From: Darksidea phi
Lineage: Eukaryota; Ascomycota; Dothideomycetes; Pleosporales; Lentitheciaceae
Assembly: GCA_030770425.1 (NCBI GenBank)
Contig: JASJFT010000032.1
Location: 62,001 to 126,000 of the forward strand
DNA: 64,000 nt
Reading direction: 5' to 3'
The position numbers and the translations under genes were made by a program. Positions 35,123 through 47,525 of the stretch are shown in pieces; the first letter of the stretch is position 1, and every line of letters begins with the position of its first letter. The notes below the pieces were generated by a model. The model was not told the origin of the DNA. It was given only the letters and a program-made list of their open reading frames with translations, and searched no databases.

Positions 35123-37962
35123 ATGGATCCAATCAGCGCGGGCGCAAGTGTCCTTGCCTTCGTTGCAATGGCTCTCAAGTCCACAGAAGCCCTCTACGAG
35201 ATAGTTTCCCGGTTCAAGAATGCGTCTCAGCAGACCACGTCTCTCGCTTGCGCTGTTAGTGATCTAGCAAGTGTGCTGGCGCAGCTTCACAGTTGTAAAG
35301 CATTAGCCGAACCCAATGCTGATTTGACACACGTCGCGAAATTGATCAACAATTGCCACAATGACGTACGTCGATACCAGAGCCAACTGAAGAGTATTCA
35401 ACCCGATCCAAGCGAGTCTAACGTGAGACGAGTATGGAAGAAAATCAGGGGCCATCTGGGGGAGAAGGGCAGCCAGCAAATTTGGAAAGAAATCAACAAC
35501 CACTGCACAATGCTTGGGGTTCAATTGAGTCTGTTACAATCGTGAGTTACTCCCTATGAAATGGGTATAGAAAACTGGTTCTATTTGTATTAAAGATGTC
35601 CTGTCTTCTCTGACGAGTGCAATGAAAGTTAGCTTACCAGTTACAGCAACACCTCGCACTTCTGCAAGGACAAAATCGTCGAATTAAATGACACGTTCTC
35701 GGAGCGGGCGGCACATGACTGGAGACAGTTTGACTTACTTCAACAACAAAGCGAAAGCCTGTCTCGCGTCAACACCAACACCGAAAGCCTGGAGAGCACA
35801 GTTCACACCATTACCGAGCGCATGGAACGAATTTCGGAGATGTCCCAAATGCAGAGCGCGGATATTGCTGCTCTCCTAGAGGCTCTCAACACTCAAGTAG
35901 CCGGTCTGCCGGCTAAGCTAGGGGCCGCCGGAACGTCTACCTTTGGGACCTCAGACCATGGTACCAAAACAACTGGATATGCGCGAAGCCCCACCAAAGA
36001 CACCTCGTTAACAGACAGCATCCAAAGGCTGTGCCAACTCGCCACGGAAAATGGGGTAACGAAGACTTCTGTCGATGCTGAGGAAATTATCGCGGACCTT
36101 GCGACACTATTAAAGATGATGGCGCCTCTGTATGGAGGTTTCGAATCCACTGAATCGTACAGTCGGAGAATGAAAGTACCGAACGGCGGGGATGAGATCA
36201 ACGCTCGCGAAATGAAGCGCCTTCGGTGTCTGCTTTCAGCTTCTCATAGTGTCGACGTCAACAAACCCCGTAAGTGCCTCTCTCGTAGATGTACTATCTT
36301 CTTTTCGTATTTGTTCAGTGTCGAGCATTAAGAAGCATGCCTAAGAGCTAGAACTGGCTTTCTCGGTAAGAACTGGAAAGGGCTTCGATCTCAGATGTTG
36401 AGGCTCATATTCTTTTGTAACCCATCTGTGGCCAAGGTAATTGCGGGGTTGCGGAATTGCGGTCCATTGCTTGTCATTTAGCTGGCATCATGTTACCCGC
36501 CGCCTTTAACACATTTACAGTTCCACGATCCTCATTATTCAAAAGTGCAAGAATGCTTCACAAACATAAGAGGAAAGAGATCCGGATTGGCATTGGGAAA
36601 ATGGACATCACCATAGGCGAGAAATGGCTTGCCTCTCCTGATACCAGCAACATCCGAGCTACGTATCAGCAACCTCCAAAAGAAATACACACCAGAATTC
36701 GGACATTTTTCGAGCATTCGGATTCGCATTTATCCGCTGTACTTGTGGCTCATCTCCGCGAATCTCAAATATCCACCGGGTTCGCCTCCCTCAACCCGGT
36801 TATTTCTATCGGTAAAACGCTGCCCGACGATTCCCCAATCTTCACGATTGTGAGAGAAGGAAATGTCAAGCAGTTGAAAGGCATGCTCACACGGCGTGAG
36901 GCCACCTTGAGAGACAGAGATTCCTGGGGAACGCCACTGCTACATGTACGTTCAATACGCCCGCTCATCATGTCGGTAAGGAAACTAAGATTCGATAGTA
37001 CGCCATGGAGCAACCTGAAATGTGTAAATTTTTGATTCAAAATGGCGCCGATATAGATGAGTTGGCCCTCAATCCAAACGATTTCGGTCACCGCTATGCG
37101 TATGTATTACTGATATCTACTACGTGTGCTATAAGTGATAACTAATGGGATAGACATTCATCCACAGCACTAGCTATCATCCAATGGATTGACAACGAAC
37201 AAGATCCAGAGCTCGTGCTTAGAAAAGTCTCATGTATGAATCTATTGGCATGTGCAGGTGCAGACCCTACGTTAGGATTCAGCGAGGGGGCTTCCGATTT
37301 TTACCGCACCGCGTCCGCGTCCGCCGGGAGTAGTATTGTAAGAGTACCTTGCATTCTCTAATTGCTCGTATTTACGATACCAGGAAGTAGCTCAACGAGT
37401 ATTGCTCCTTGTGCGTCCATTCATTGATTTCCAGACGCCGCGCTGCGACGGTGTGGAATCTTTGCTCCCTCTCGACGAAAACAATGCCACTGCATACCAT
37501 CCACTTAGGCTGGCTCTTCTTCTTTTAGATGGCGCTGACATACACGCTCGGAATGAAACTGGAGAGACATGTCTTCATGTTTGTATCCGCAGGGCTTTTC
37601 ACGTTAGCTGGGACGAGTTCGAGTCACTCCTGCTATTGGTTCAGAGTGGCGCGGATGTTCGATCGGTTAACTTTAGGGGTTTCTCTATCTCCGACGATGC
37701 ATACACTTACCGCGATGATTGGGATGGAGTACGAGAGCTTGGGGGATATAGGGGTGACCTATGGGATGCAGTTCTCTTCAAGCGCGGCTATAACATTCAG
37801 GAACTGCGGAAGGGCTACCCCAGGACGCCTCGGTACACGGATAAATATACGCGTGAACGATTCGAATTACTTTGGAGAGGAAGAGAGGTATTTTGCCCAT
37901 ATTTCGATGATCCTGATGCGTGGTACGCAAACTTAGATATTCCGACTGCAGGGGACATTTAA
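35123..37962 (+). CDS. Ankyrin-repeat protein with fungal STAND-type N-terminal domain
   Basis: The model joins 35,123-35,541, 35,641-36,269, 36,482-36,945, 36,999-37,099, 37,154-37,337 and 37,384-37,962 for 791 aa without a stop. All introns are GT..AG. The 212-bp second intron may instead be two introns around a small exon near 36,336-36,365. Residues 1-140 (MDPISAGASVLAFVAMALKS) match the Helo-like N-terminal domain of fungal NLR-type proteins. A helical, Gln-rich middle follows. Ankyrin-like units then appear, for example PIFTIVREGNVKQLKGML, LLHYAMEQPEMCKFLIQNG, LLLLDGADIHARNETGETCL and LLLLVQSGADVRSVNFRG. No NACHT or NB-ARC motif is seen. Relatives are suspected in non-self recognition, but no function is proven here. 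Confidence 0.75.
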
Positions 37963-38214
37963 CGATGAGCTATAGACGGCCGCCAATACTATTAAGAGGA
38001 ATATTGCGTACAGAGAAGTAATAAAGCTAATCAAGTCCACCAATTTGTCGTCTGTCAATCTATAATCACCAGCTGTCTGGTCTAGCATCGTGGTTAAGGT
38101 CAAATGGTACTAAGCATGAGTAAAGATCGACCCATATGAAAAGAGCCAAAAAAGTCCCTTTCTGAGCTAGCTGTACCGCTGATCTAAATGAACTCGTCTC
38201 TAATCGTTAGCCTA

Positions 38215-38425
38215 TCCAACTTTAGTTAATAGTATTATAATAATAAAAAATCAACTAAAAGATAACCGCGATAACTAATATAATTAATCCTAATAATTTC
38301 TTTAGTATTTTATTTTATTTTATTTTATTTTATTTTTTAATAAATTAGGGCCCCGCCCCCTCCTAATCGCGTGGCAATCTGGACCCTAATTAGGGCCCCA
38401 CCGGGCGCCCCTAATTTAGGGGGGA
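38215..38425. mobile_element. Small RIP-mutated remnant with (ATTTT)n tract and GC-rich inverted repeat
   Basis: An AT-rich patch (38,215-38,340) free of CpA/TpG in most places contains about six ATTTT units at 38,306-38,337. It passes into TAAATTAGGGCCCCGCCCC, with the inverted partner GCGCCCCTAATTTA near 38,405-38,418 and a direct partner TAATTAGGGCCCC near 38,388. This looks like the worn end of a small DNA transposon. The flanks 37,963-38,214 and 38,426-38,907 hold no recognised gene. Confidence 0.4.
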
Positions 38426-38907
38426 CTGGAACCGTAGTGTAGGGGTTCTTCCTCCCGATGCGCTTGATCCTAGGTGGTGATAGGAATTACTTCTCCTTTC
38501 ATTTCTGGGTAAGTAGTTGAGGCCGTCTACGTCCTTTTGCGTTTTGATAGTTAAGGAACCCAAGGAGGTAAATTGTCAGCCTCTGCTTTGTGTTGTACGT
38601 CTCGGAGGAGTCTTGATTGGTTGGGTTGATTGCGCAATAGTTTCCGGTGCTATTTTAGTGCGGGAAGCGTTTACGTTTTATTTCTCGGGCTCTTTTGTAT
38701 TTCAATGTTTTTTTACACTTTATTTCGGCCATGAAGGGGCCGTGGTAATGGAGTTGTATAGCTTAATGTTAGTGCGGATTGGCCCGTGCTCTAAAAAAAA
38801 AGGTTCCTTCATATGCAGCCAATCGGCAAAGCGGGACTATGCATTATGTAATCACCGAAAGGTTATAATCTCTGCGACCAGGACCTTGTTGTTCTTGACA
38901 ATCCACG

Positions 38908-40792
38908 ATGGACCATGCCAAGGGTCAACGGACGTGTTTGTTATGTCATCTTGCTGTTCAGCTTGATGAACTTGTTGTTGCTGGTATGAGTCTTTTAAAC
39001 ATTAATATAACGTACTTACTGGTTCAGCCTTTGACGGCAATGTGCGCGCCCAACAGCCTTTATTTCGCCCGTGCAAAGACTTTCGTTGTCAAAATTTCCC
39101 TTGTTATCCCTGCATGACAGGCTGCGGTCCCACTGTGCTTTATGTCCATCGCGACTGCTACCACTATCACCAACGGTTCCTCTCGGAATCAACAGTACGG
39201 TTACGAGACATCCTAGACTTGTGGCCGAGGGTTCCAGACACCTTTGCGGCATCATTAAAGCGGAATCGCGTAAGAGAGAAAGAATCCTATAAGCATTATC
39301 TAGGCAAATTGGTACAGTTAGTGTCCTTGGATGCGGGGGACGAATGTGGAAAATTGCTCAAATCGATGACCAAACTTCCAAACGAGCTTCTCGACTACAT
39401 CGCGGAGTTGTCGTGGCCATGCGCACTTCAGCAGCCGGCAGCGATTGTAGCGGAGGCGGAATCTGTAGAAGAATTCTTGGGAAGGAATAAAAGCATTAAC
39501 CCAGTTCGTTTCAAGTATATGGGAGAGCGTGTTGACGTTCAGCATCTCACTCTCTTCGGCTACTCTTATGTAATCGGTCTGAGTATCCATCAACGTGAAG
39601 AAAGATTGCACCCAAGTCGTCGGGATGGTCATCTGTCTATCGCCATCATACGAGATGAGGTGGGGATCCTGGACATCAATTTTCGTGGCGAATTCAAAAT
39701 CTCGCGGCGTGGCTGCTGGTACAAGCTCATCCGGACTGATACAACGTGCATGAATCTTTATGTTTATATCAAGGTATGGAATTCCATCTGTCATTCTAAC
39801 TTGCTGACCAAGTTAGGATATCGTTACAGATCTTAGATTGGCCCAAAATGATGCAGAGTTGCCTTGGGATCCCTACTGGGATCATCAACTTGTACTTCCG
39901 CCCAGAGTACCTGACTGGTACATCATCGAGAAGAGCGAATACTCCCCGACATTCATGAGATATATCAAAGTGGACGACGATATACGGGGAATTACCGTTT
40001 CGTGCGATGTTAGGGGCATTATAAGCATATATGCCCACCCTCACGATCGTAGAATGGAATTATATGAAGAAACAAATGCTAGCGCGTCAGCGGACATTGT
40101 GTGGCTCTATTTTCCCCTTGCTAGGTCAGAAACCATTACATCAGGGTGGATACGTGAATTGGACAATGACTTGAACGTCCGCCATCCTGCTCTTGTCGTA
40201 AGTCAATCTATCCCTTCAATAGCAGCAATTCCGACGTATAAATCAGTTGAGCACCTCCTCGCAGAGAACCTGTACCTTTGGTTCATATGTTCCCCCGACA
40301 AGCCGAAACCGGTACCGTTTTCGATCGCTCGGTAGCGAGTTGAATCATCCGGTTACAGGTTTTTGCTACAACGACATGGGAATGGCATCCGCGACACATT
40401 TCAAACTTGGTATGACGTATGACATTGACACAATACACGACAGCCTCCTATTTAAGCCATCTTTCGAAGGCATGCATGTTCCACCCGCTTCTACAATACC
40501 GGAGTGGTTTGTGTCTGCCGCATCACTTGATGGAGCCGACCGGGTTTGCCTATGTGTGGACGACGAAAAATTGCACATGCCTACTATCGGAATGCTAGTG
40601 ATTTACGCTGATCGCGAGGAATCACTTGGGCAATGGAGGTACGATCGACTCATGGAGGATATTGAGTTGACGGAACCGATATATGTGTTTTCTGGCGAGG
40701 CCGCGGCCGGCCCGTTTGTGAGAATTGTGGGCAATACAGAGCAAAAAGGAGAGGGCTGGCGCAAGATCACTACAACCAACCGCATTGTATAG
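38908..40792 (+). CDS. F-box-like protein with Cys-rich N-terminus
   Basis: Four exons, 38,908-38,983, 39,028-39,773, 39,817-40,197 and 40,265-40,792, give 576 aa. The introns of 44, 43 and 67 bp have GTATGA, GTATGG and GTAAGT donors. The N-terminus has Cys pairs (CLLC, later PCKDFRCQNFPCYPC). LPNELLDYIAELSWPC at about residue 150 fits an F-box helix. The rest is a long domain seen in many uncharacterised fungal F-box relatives, with WDPYWDHQLVLPPRVPDW and GADRVCLCVDD. F-box proteins usually hand substrates to SCF ubiquitin ligases. Here the domain is weak and the target unknown. The exact exon 2/3 acceptor (39,816) was chosen because the stronger-looking one at 39,829 breaks the frame. Confidence 0.7.
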
Positions 40793-40834
40793 TGGTTCAC
40801 CTCTGCATGTTCGATTGTAGATATTGAATTTGCG

Positions 40835-40856
40835 GAAACCGCTCCGTAGCGGTTTC
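40835..40856. repeat. Palindrome with 9-bp arms
   Basis: GAAACCGCT, a 4-nt loop, AGCGGTTTC, located 43 bp after the F-box gene stop. It could be a terminator-like hairpin or a transposon end. A similar palindrome lies at 57,777-57,796. The surrounding 40,793-41,329 shows no recognised gene. Confidence 0.6.
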
Positions 40857-41329
40857 GCCCTGATTTCACGTGGCAAGTCACAGGGCTTTAATCTTTAATT
40901 GGCAGTGCTAGTCCATCTCATCATTTCGATTACTTCCTCCATCATATTCGGTGCATTTCCTTATTTATAAGCCATATAAGCAACAGCGAGGGGTTAAGAC
41001 ATGATAAAATCCTGCTACTTTCTTGTCCTTTGTGCGGGCCTTATTCTACAGTTCACCGGCTGGAAAGCACTATCAAAGACTCTCAATTTATGTTATGCAC
41101 ACATTCTCCCAAGTTACGTAGTAGTGTCTTTGGTGAAGTTGTGACGTTGCCTGCCATGCAATGTCCAGGAACTCGCGAAGAAGCAGGTCCTCAGAGCCGG
41201 CAGGGGCTACGCAGTACGCCCTGCAGGAAAGCAACCGCAGCGTAGCGGCATAATCTATAATATTCCCGTAAGAGTCTCCTTATGACAGGCCGACTGAGCA
41301 ACCTGCATCCCTCTCCGTACCTAGATTTT

Positions 41330-41740
41330 TATTTCCCCCGCCCGTGAGCTATGTCTCTAACCGCCAAGTCTTCATCCGCCCCGCCTGTAATCCCTCGAAG
41401 AGGCCCCAATAATAAACATATTCCCCTCAGTCGCCAAATTGTATACTGTGGGCGGTAGTGTGGGCGAGCTAACTCCTCGCTACCGCTGTTGGTCTCCCAA
41501 CCAGGCTCTGCGGTTCGGCAGCACATGTCATTGCTCGTCGCCTCAATGTTCGAAGCAACACCTCATCGCTCACGATCGATAGTCCTGTGTACAGCTCTAT
41601 AGCTCTATTATCGTGTATAAGGTGTGGGTATAGCACCTCTACTGTGTACAAACTCCTGCTGTATTTCGTGCGGACCTTACAAAGAGGCTCCTACTATGCA
41701 AATCCAAACCAAATTCCCCTCAGTCGCCTCGCAATATAGG
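41330..41740. repeat. Lightly mutated fragment related to element B's 3' region
   Basis: Bases about 41,420-41,740 align with 5,490-5,800 with few indels. Over about 205 bp (41,510-41,720) I count roughly 48 differences, about 44 of them transitions in which the copy here has C or G and the element B copy has T or A. CpG sites such as ACGATCGAT are largely shared. This copy therefore shows the sequence before RIP. No coding region is recognised in it or in 41,741-42,343. Confidence 0.75.
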
Positions 41741-42343
41741 GATCGTCAAAGCTAGTTTCGACTGCCCAGAGCTGTGCCCGTATTACGACATAATAACTCG
41801 CCTCGTCGATTCGTCTAGTGGTTGTGTTCGGGTACGATGCGCAGATGTAGAATTCTCCGCTACGTTGCTCGAGGCGTCTCGTTGGGCTCGGGATTGTGGT
41901 CTGGGTTCATAAAAGTGGACGACGTGATAGAATGGTTATCTAGCCTGCCAGCATGTCAGCAATTTCTGGACTCGGCGGGTATCGCAGACATACGGACTGG
42001 TGTAGTAAGTTAAATACGTTGAATTACACACTGTTTATGATAGGTTTGTCGTACATATGCAATATGCTCGGGCAAAAGACGGAGTGCGCGTTCTAACTAT
42101 GCCTGTCAGGCGGACTTGGCAAACAGCCGCCGCGTCTGGATCTTTGTTGATCCGTCCCGCCCTAACTAGGCTGCCATCGGTCGCATAGATGGGCGCTTAA
42201 ATTCTGCATTTGATTGGAGCCCGCACCTATCGATGCGTTGCCGCGAGATACTTAGCTCAGATCAACCCCCCGATTCTTCGACAGGTAACTCCTAACCTTT
42301 CGCTCGCTCGCGGTGCGTTATACCCATCAAAATAGTTAACGCA

Positions 42344-43695
42344 ATGGCAGAACCGATAAGCCTGGCTTCTGGGCTGCTGGCCTTGTGTACATTTGCCTTC
42401 AACTCTAGCATCACGCTCTACCAGACGATCAAGAGTTTTCAAAACCATCCCAAGGACGTCCGCGATCTCAATCAGGAGCTTGAGGCTTTGAATGGTGCTC
42501 TGAGCGCTCTCACCAACACAGTCAGTGCCACTACGGATGTGGACCTCTCTGCGCTCGATCTACCTTTGCTTCGATGCGGCAATGCCTGCAAGGAGTTTGA
42601 ACAGAAACTTATAAAAATATCCTCACGATCCGATGGTACTCGGGCGAGCTTTCGAGGCTGGGCCACGCTAAAGTACATGGGTGACGATATCAACAGTTTC
42701 AAGAACATGCTGGCTGGATATAAGTCTACTATAAACATCGCCCTTACCGATGCGAACCTGTAAGTCTCCATCCAGGTGCGTTCTAAGGTAGCTCTGACCC
42801 TTTTTCGTCCAAAAACAGTCGTAAATCCGCTATCACTACCGAAAACCTCGAAGGGTATAGAGACCAGATCAAGCAAGCCACTATTGATCTTGAAGCTCGT
42901 CTTGAGATAATCGACGGAAAGCTCGAATCGATACTTGACCGGAATGTTCCAGAGTCCGACTCGGATGCAGCTGAGCTACGGCAAATCAAGGAGGAGCGAC
43001 TGAGCACACACAAATGTCTCGAGATTTGCGCCCAGCTGTCCGATCACATTAGCCAGATTCAGCTCAGGCCCACGAGGCTCAGTCGAAGTCCTTCCGGGCC
43101 TTTTGATTCGGAAAGAATTACCAACGAAGGCCTCTCAGAATGCAGGGAGAGGCTTAATCATACAGCTGCGAGATTGGAAAGGCGTATGGGGGACCTAATC
43201 AACCGACTTAAAACAACGATGGTCTCTGAGGAAGGTGCTGCGGAGCTTGCGACGCTGCAGGAAGAATGGGGGACCGCCCGCCAGTGCATAGACATTTGCT
43301 CCAAGGCGGACAAAAACATTACCATCATTGACAACTACGCTGCAGGAGACGACTCCATCCAATTCTTAGTCTCGACCAAGGAGAAGACTATACATGGTAG
43401 AAACCGAGGATTGGGCTTGAGAGCGAAGCAGGTTGGAGGCCACCTCAGTGATGACTCGCTTCAACAGATATCACGCGACATTTCACGCAGTGGCTTCCGG
43501 GACACCGGAGATAATGGATCATCCTCGCGAGGCAATACACCTTCTGTTCCTGATGATGCGGAGAAGGAGTCTAATGCAGAATTCCGGGATCGTTATGGAA
43601 GAGGTTTCAAGCTTACCTCTATGTCTACTCAAGACATAACTATGGCTTCCAAGGGTTCAGCAGACGGTAAATCAAACAGTCCACCGAAGTATTAG
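42344..43695 (+). CDS. Helo-like fungal N-terminal domain protein
   Basis: Exons 42,344-42,759 and 42,819-43,695 give 430 aa. The 59-bp intron has GTAAGT and CAG ends. The start MAEPISLASGLLALCTFAFNSS and the following helices match the fungal N-terminal domain (Helo_like_N) also found on STAND/NLR proteins and in an azaphilone-cluster protein. Residues about 140-300 are charged and coiled-coil-like (RDQIKQATIDLEARLEIIDG). The tail is Ser/Gly-rich and probably disordered. No nucleotide-binding or repeat domain follows. HeLo domains of prion-linked fungal proteins form membrane-active bundles, but whether this relative does so is unknown. The model reads through without a lesion. Confidence 0.85.
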
Positions 43696-44747
43696 GGTGT
43701 AGGGCCACGATCACTTCAAGTCTTGTATTGTAAATTCTCTTTAGTCATAGACTCTATCACATCATTTGTCTTCACTTTTCTTCCTTGTTTAGGCTACACT
43801 CAGATCCTAGGCTGCGTGAGCGGGACTTTGCGCCGCTAGAACAGTCTTTGCCGTCACATACCCTGCGGCTCCCAGAAGATGGTAGCAGGACGATAAGAAG
43901 CCACGTCCTCCGAAAAGAACGCGTTTCCATGGCTAATTAGGACTTGAAACTTGATGTAGAGGCGGACGAACAGTCATTCGGCCCCAACCCATATCTACAG
44001 GTCTGCCGCTCTGTATCATGATCGGGACACGGAGTGGTGTTCTTCGTGAACACTTCGTCCCCTGAAGCTGACAATTTACGGATTGCAGTTCTTCTGTTAC
44101 TTACCTATTGCCTGCGGCGTCGCGATAAATGATAGGCTGCGCGAATCAATGTGCGCCTACAATCGACCCCTCAATCAACTTTGAAGGATGGCTTGCTATT
44201 AACCAGTCACGGCATTTATGCTTTGCTTAAGTCGTGTGGCATATACGTAGATGTCTCAACTAGAGAAGGAGATGTAATAACACGCTACAGAATCTATGCC
44301 GCTCTACTGCAACTTCTCTAGCATGTTAAGATTATTAACTACTTCGCTTGCAGACTTGTATTTGCCTCTCCAGCGGTTCTGAACAACAATCTCCACCTAA
44401 CCTTGTGCCTAGATGAGACAATCCTAGAGCGAGGATGCTTGTTAAAATAAATTAGAGGGGCCTTCCCTATGTTCCGGCACTGGAACCCGAATGAAAGCCA
44501 CTAAAAGAATTATTATTACCATCAACAATATCACTTCGTGTTGTACTTCTGGTGAGGCAAGGCTTCATCCAATCTATTCTTGGATAGTGACTTCCAGCCA
44601 CACCTGAAGATGGCCAGGCTGAAGTACAACAGCAGGTTGCAAAATACATCTTTCAAAGCCTGTTTTCACTACAATATCCCCATTTACTGCTGGAGCGACC
44701 GGGGCATCAATTTTCAAGCGGGGGTCTTCCTGTCTAGACTCGCCAAC
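43696..44747. other. Intergenic stretch without a recognised gene
   Basis: Balanced composition. Only short frames are open on either strand. One minus frame (44,574-44,816) overlaps the start of the GHKL pseudogene and is probably its shadow. Confidence 0.5.
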
Positions 44748-46513
44748 ATGGAGGGTGAACCAGCCGGGACCCGGAGCAAAGCGCGCCCGCTGATCGAAAC
44801 GATCGCTCAGGAACATACGCTGAACGGCACAGTCTTTGGGACGAAATTCGAGTTGCCGGTCAACAACCGTCTTGAGAAGTACAGTAGAGCACCCTGGGCT
44901 ACTATCGTTATTTGTGTTAATTAAACTTGTACCCTGCAGTCTGTCTAACCAGCTCTACGAAAAGTCTACCCACTTCCTCCAGAGCTTATTCAGAACGCTG
45001 ACGACAACACCTACCGCTACAACATTCCGACTTTGCGCTTCTCTTGCAAACCTGGGTATCTACGAATCGACTACAACGAGGTGAGTATCGATGCTAGCAA
45101 TGTCGCAGCCATATGTGGAATCAGCGAGAGCACGAAGAGCGGCAAGACCAGCGATGGAGGATTCATCGGCGAGAAAGGAGTCGGCTTCAAGTCGGTTTTC
45201 AAAGCCGCCGATGTCGTGTGGATAGCTTCGAACGAGTTCACGTTCAAGTTCGACCGGACTAAACCTCTGGATGTGATAACATCTATCTGGGAACAGTTTC
45301 TGAAGACCACGTGTTCGGATTGGACATCCATCTTCCTCCAGCTGTCGGAAACGTATGATGAAGAGACTCCAATCAAAGAACTTCTTGAATTCGACCCTAA
45401 TCTGCTCATTTTCCGAAGACAAGTCGAGGAAATCAACATTCAAGTAAGCCTTGCGGACGAGTGCATCTTGAATAAGGAAATTCACAAGACTCAGTACCCA
45501 CCAAGGATCGGATCGAGTTGTTGTTTTACAAGCTGGCACAGAGATAATCAAGTCCCTAGTCAGAAGTCATGTCATTAAAGGCCTCCCAAAGGAAGTTAAA
45601 CGACTGAACTGGCCTCAGACAAGTCCTCCTTGCGTTTCCCGTACCCGAGCCTTCGTCGCAGCCACTTTTGAAACCTCAGAATCTCTATGCATTCTTGCCG
45701 ATTAGAAACTATGCCTTCAAGGTAAATTTAATCTCTCAGCGCCAGTTTGTTGTCCGTCTAACATTCGTGTAGTTTCCCATTCAGGCTGATTTTCTCCTCA
45801 CTGCTAGCCGAGAAAACATAGAAAGCACTTTGCATTGGAATAGAAGGACCCGCGATGGTCTAACAGAGGCATTCCTCTTATCAATGTTCCACTTTAATCA
45901 AGGGGTCCTGAAGTCCGCGTTTCCATGGGATGTTGAACTTGGCGTACGACGCTTTCGTGTCGAAGAGGTTTCGGACGTCTTTGAATAGATCCTTCTTCAT
46001 CCTTTTATCCAGAATGATCTATGTGTGGATTAGCAAATAGTCTACTTTGCGCGGCTTGATGGTGAAACTTGCGTCCTCCCAGGAGGTCTCTTGAACAGCT
46101 TTCCACAGAGACTTGCTCTTTGCCCAAAGAGCTCGATTAAAGATGAAGACCTCATTATGGAGCTGAGGAGACCATTTCCCAACAACGCGAACGAGATTAT
46201 CCGTTTCGTCGCGATGGCTGCTGAGGATATAGAATATCCTTCTCTCCGGCTGGTAGGGATCTTTCTACACGACTTGGTAGACAACATACTCTCTGCTCTC
46301 CCACGTATACTGGAAGCATGCAAAGCGTATGTCGTCCTCGCTGCTTTCGTTGTCGGGGCGCCAATTTCGGGTAGCGTCAACAGAAGACTCAGAGAAGAGT
46401 GTAGCGCTGGCTTTGCCAGCCTTCGCGAATTCGAGCAGAGACACATTTCCCGCCTCTATTTCGGTGACAAGGTAGTCTGGGAAGTTTTTCTACAGGACGT
46501 TTCGGAAGACTAG
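44748..46513 (+). pseudogene. GHKL ATPase-domain protein (sacsin/NO VEIN-like), decayed
   Basis: The start MEGEPAGTRSKARPLIETIA (ATG 44,748) leads through a 61-bp intron (44,879-44,939) to LYEKSTHFLQ. A one-base loss near 44,982 then shifts the frame into ELIQNADDNTYRYN, the ATP-binding N box. GISESTKSG and GFIGEKGVGFKSVF are the G1 and G2 boxes. Further frameshifts lie near 45,500 and 45,630. NLYAFLPIRNYAFK, a 51-bp intron (45,722-45,772) and ADFLLTASRENIE follow. Two TAG stops lie near 45,986 and 46,033. A last open part (46,091-46,513) ends the homology. Family members are far longer, so the C-terminus is gone. GHKL folds hydrolyse ATP in chaperone-like proteins. Confidence 0.75.
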
Positions 46514-47055
46514 GGAAGTATTGATGCGCGGTCCATCGTAATACGCTCGGAAGCCGGCTAACACTCCAGTATGAGACGTAAGCATAGTGCTCTAGTATGG
46601 TAACCCCGGTCTTGCTCAGAGAATGTATTCAATATATTGCAGTCAACTGATTGTGCACTGTGCTGGAAGAGTTTTAGCGATTTGTCGATTTGATGTAGCA
46701 TACTTCAGCCCTTATATATCCTGCAAGCAAGCCCTACCCTCACCGGTCTGCAGCCTCCATGCAAGCACCTTCATACGTCCGACTTTGTCAACGGACAGAC
46801 TTTAGCCCATGCAGTCAGCAAGAAATTGTGCCGAGTTTATTCAATGCCACCACGAAAAGACTGCCAGCAGTCGTCGGGTATCAATTCGCCTGCAACATCA
46901 AGGGCTTGCATATGCATCACCATGCACTCTCCCTAGCCAGGACCGAATGCGTTCCGGCGCCCGGAACAAGTGTGACGCCAGCTCAGCCGAGCTGAAATTA
47001 CGGTGGGCCGAGCTGCTCCCCTCCGGAACTAGTCACGCGACGCTAAGTCTCTAAC

Positions 47056-47525
47056 CGACCATGGATGCGCCATGTCCCCCACCATGGACACCTCGGACAC
47101 CATCCCTGACCGCTTGACCGTCCCGTCCCCGACAACGTACGACGCAAACACCTTAGCGCTTTGGCCACATTGAGGCAACGATTACCCGACGCCCAAATGC
47201 CGACACTCAACCGGTCAGCGCGTCTGGAAGAAGCCAAGAGCTACTCAGGGTATGGACAAATAGAATGGGAAACTTTCTACGTAAGCCTTAAGATAACCTA
47301 GAAGGCTAAGCCCATAGTAACATTAAGTAGTCTCTTTCAAGGGAGCAAGGAAGAAAGTACGGGAAGGGGCGGGAGTGGACTCAAGTACCTGCCTATGAAA
47401 AACTGGAGATATTCCGTAAGCTCAACGCAGAGTTGAGCGAGCAGGGCATTTCCCCTATTACAGAGGACCTTTTTAACTGGCGGATGTCGCGGGCTCTTCG
47501 TGATATTAAACAATGGGCAAGTTAG
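47056..47525 (+). pseudogene. Unknown small protein remnant, paralog of 63,290-63,660
   Basis: Plus frames give SARLEEAKSYSGYGQIEWETFY, then a likely intron (about 47,280-47,330), then EKLEIFRKLNAEL, GISPITEDLFNWRMSRALRDIKQW and a stop. The pattern (Q.EWE.FY ... L..L...GI...ED...WRM..ALRD.K) returns at 63.3-63.6 kb. It may be a DNA-binding domain of a repeated family, but I cannot name it. 46,514-47,055 and 47,526-48,470 show no recognised gene. Confidence 0.35.

Noticed and set aside
36629..36853. Alternative frame within the ankyrin gene
   Set aside because: The frame used in the model gives continuous ankyrin-like sequence and correct splice phases. This one stops at 36,853 without a domain.
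41812..41880. Possible tRNA, from GTCTAGTGGTTGTG near 41,816
   Set aside because: It resembles the D-arm of some tRNAs, but I could not form an anticodon arm, T-arm or acceptor pairing downstream.
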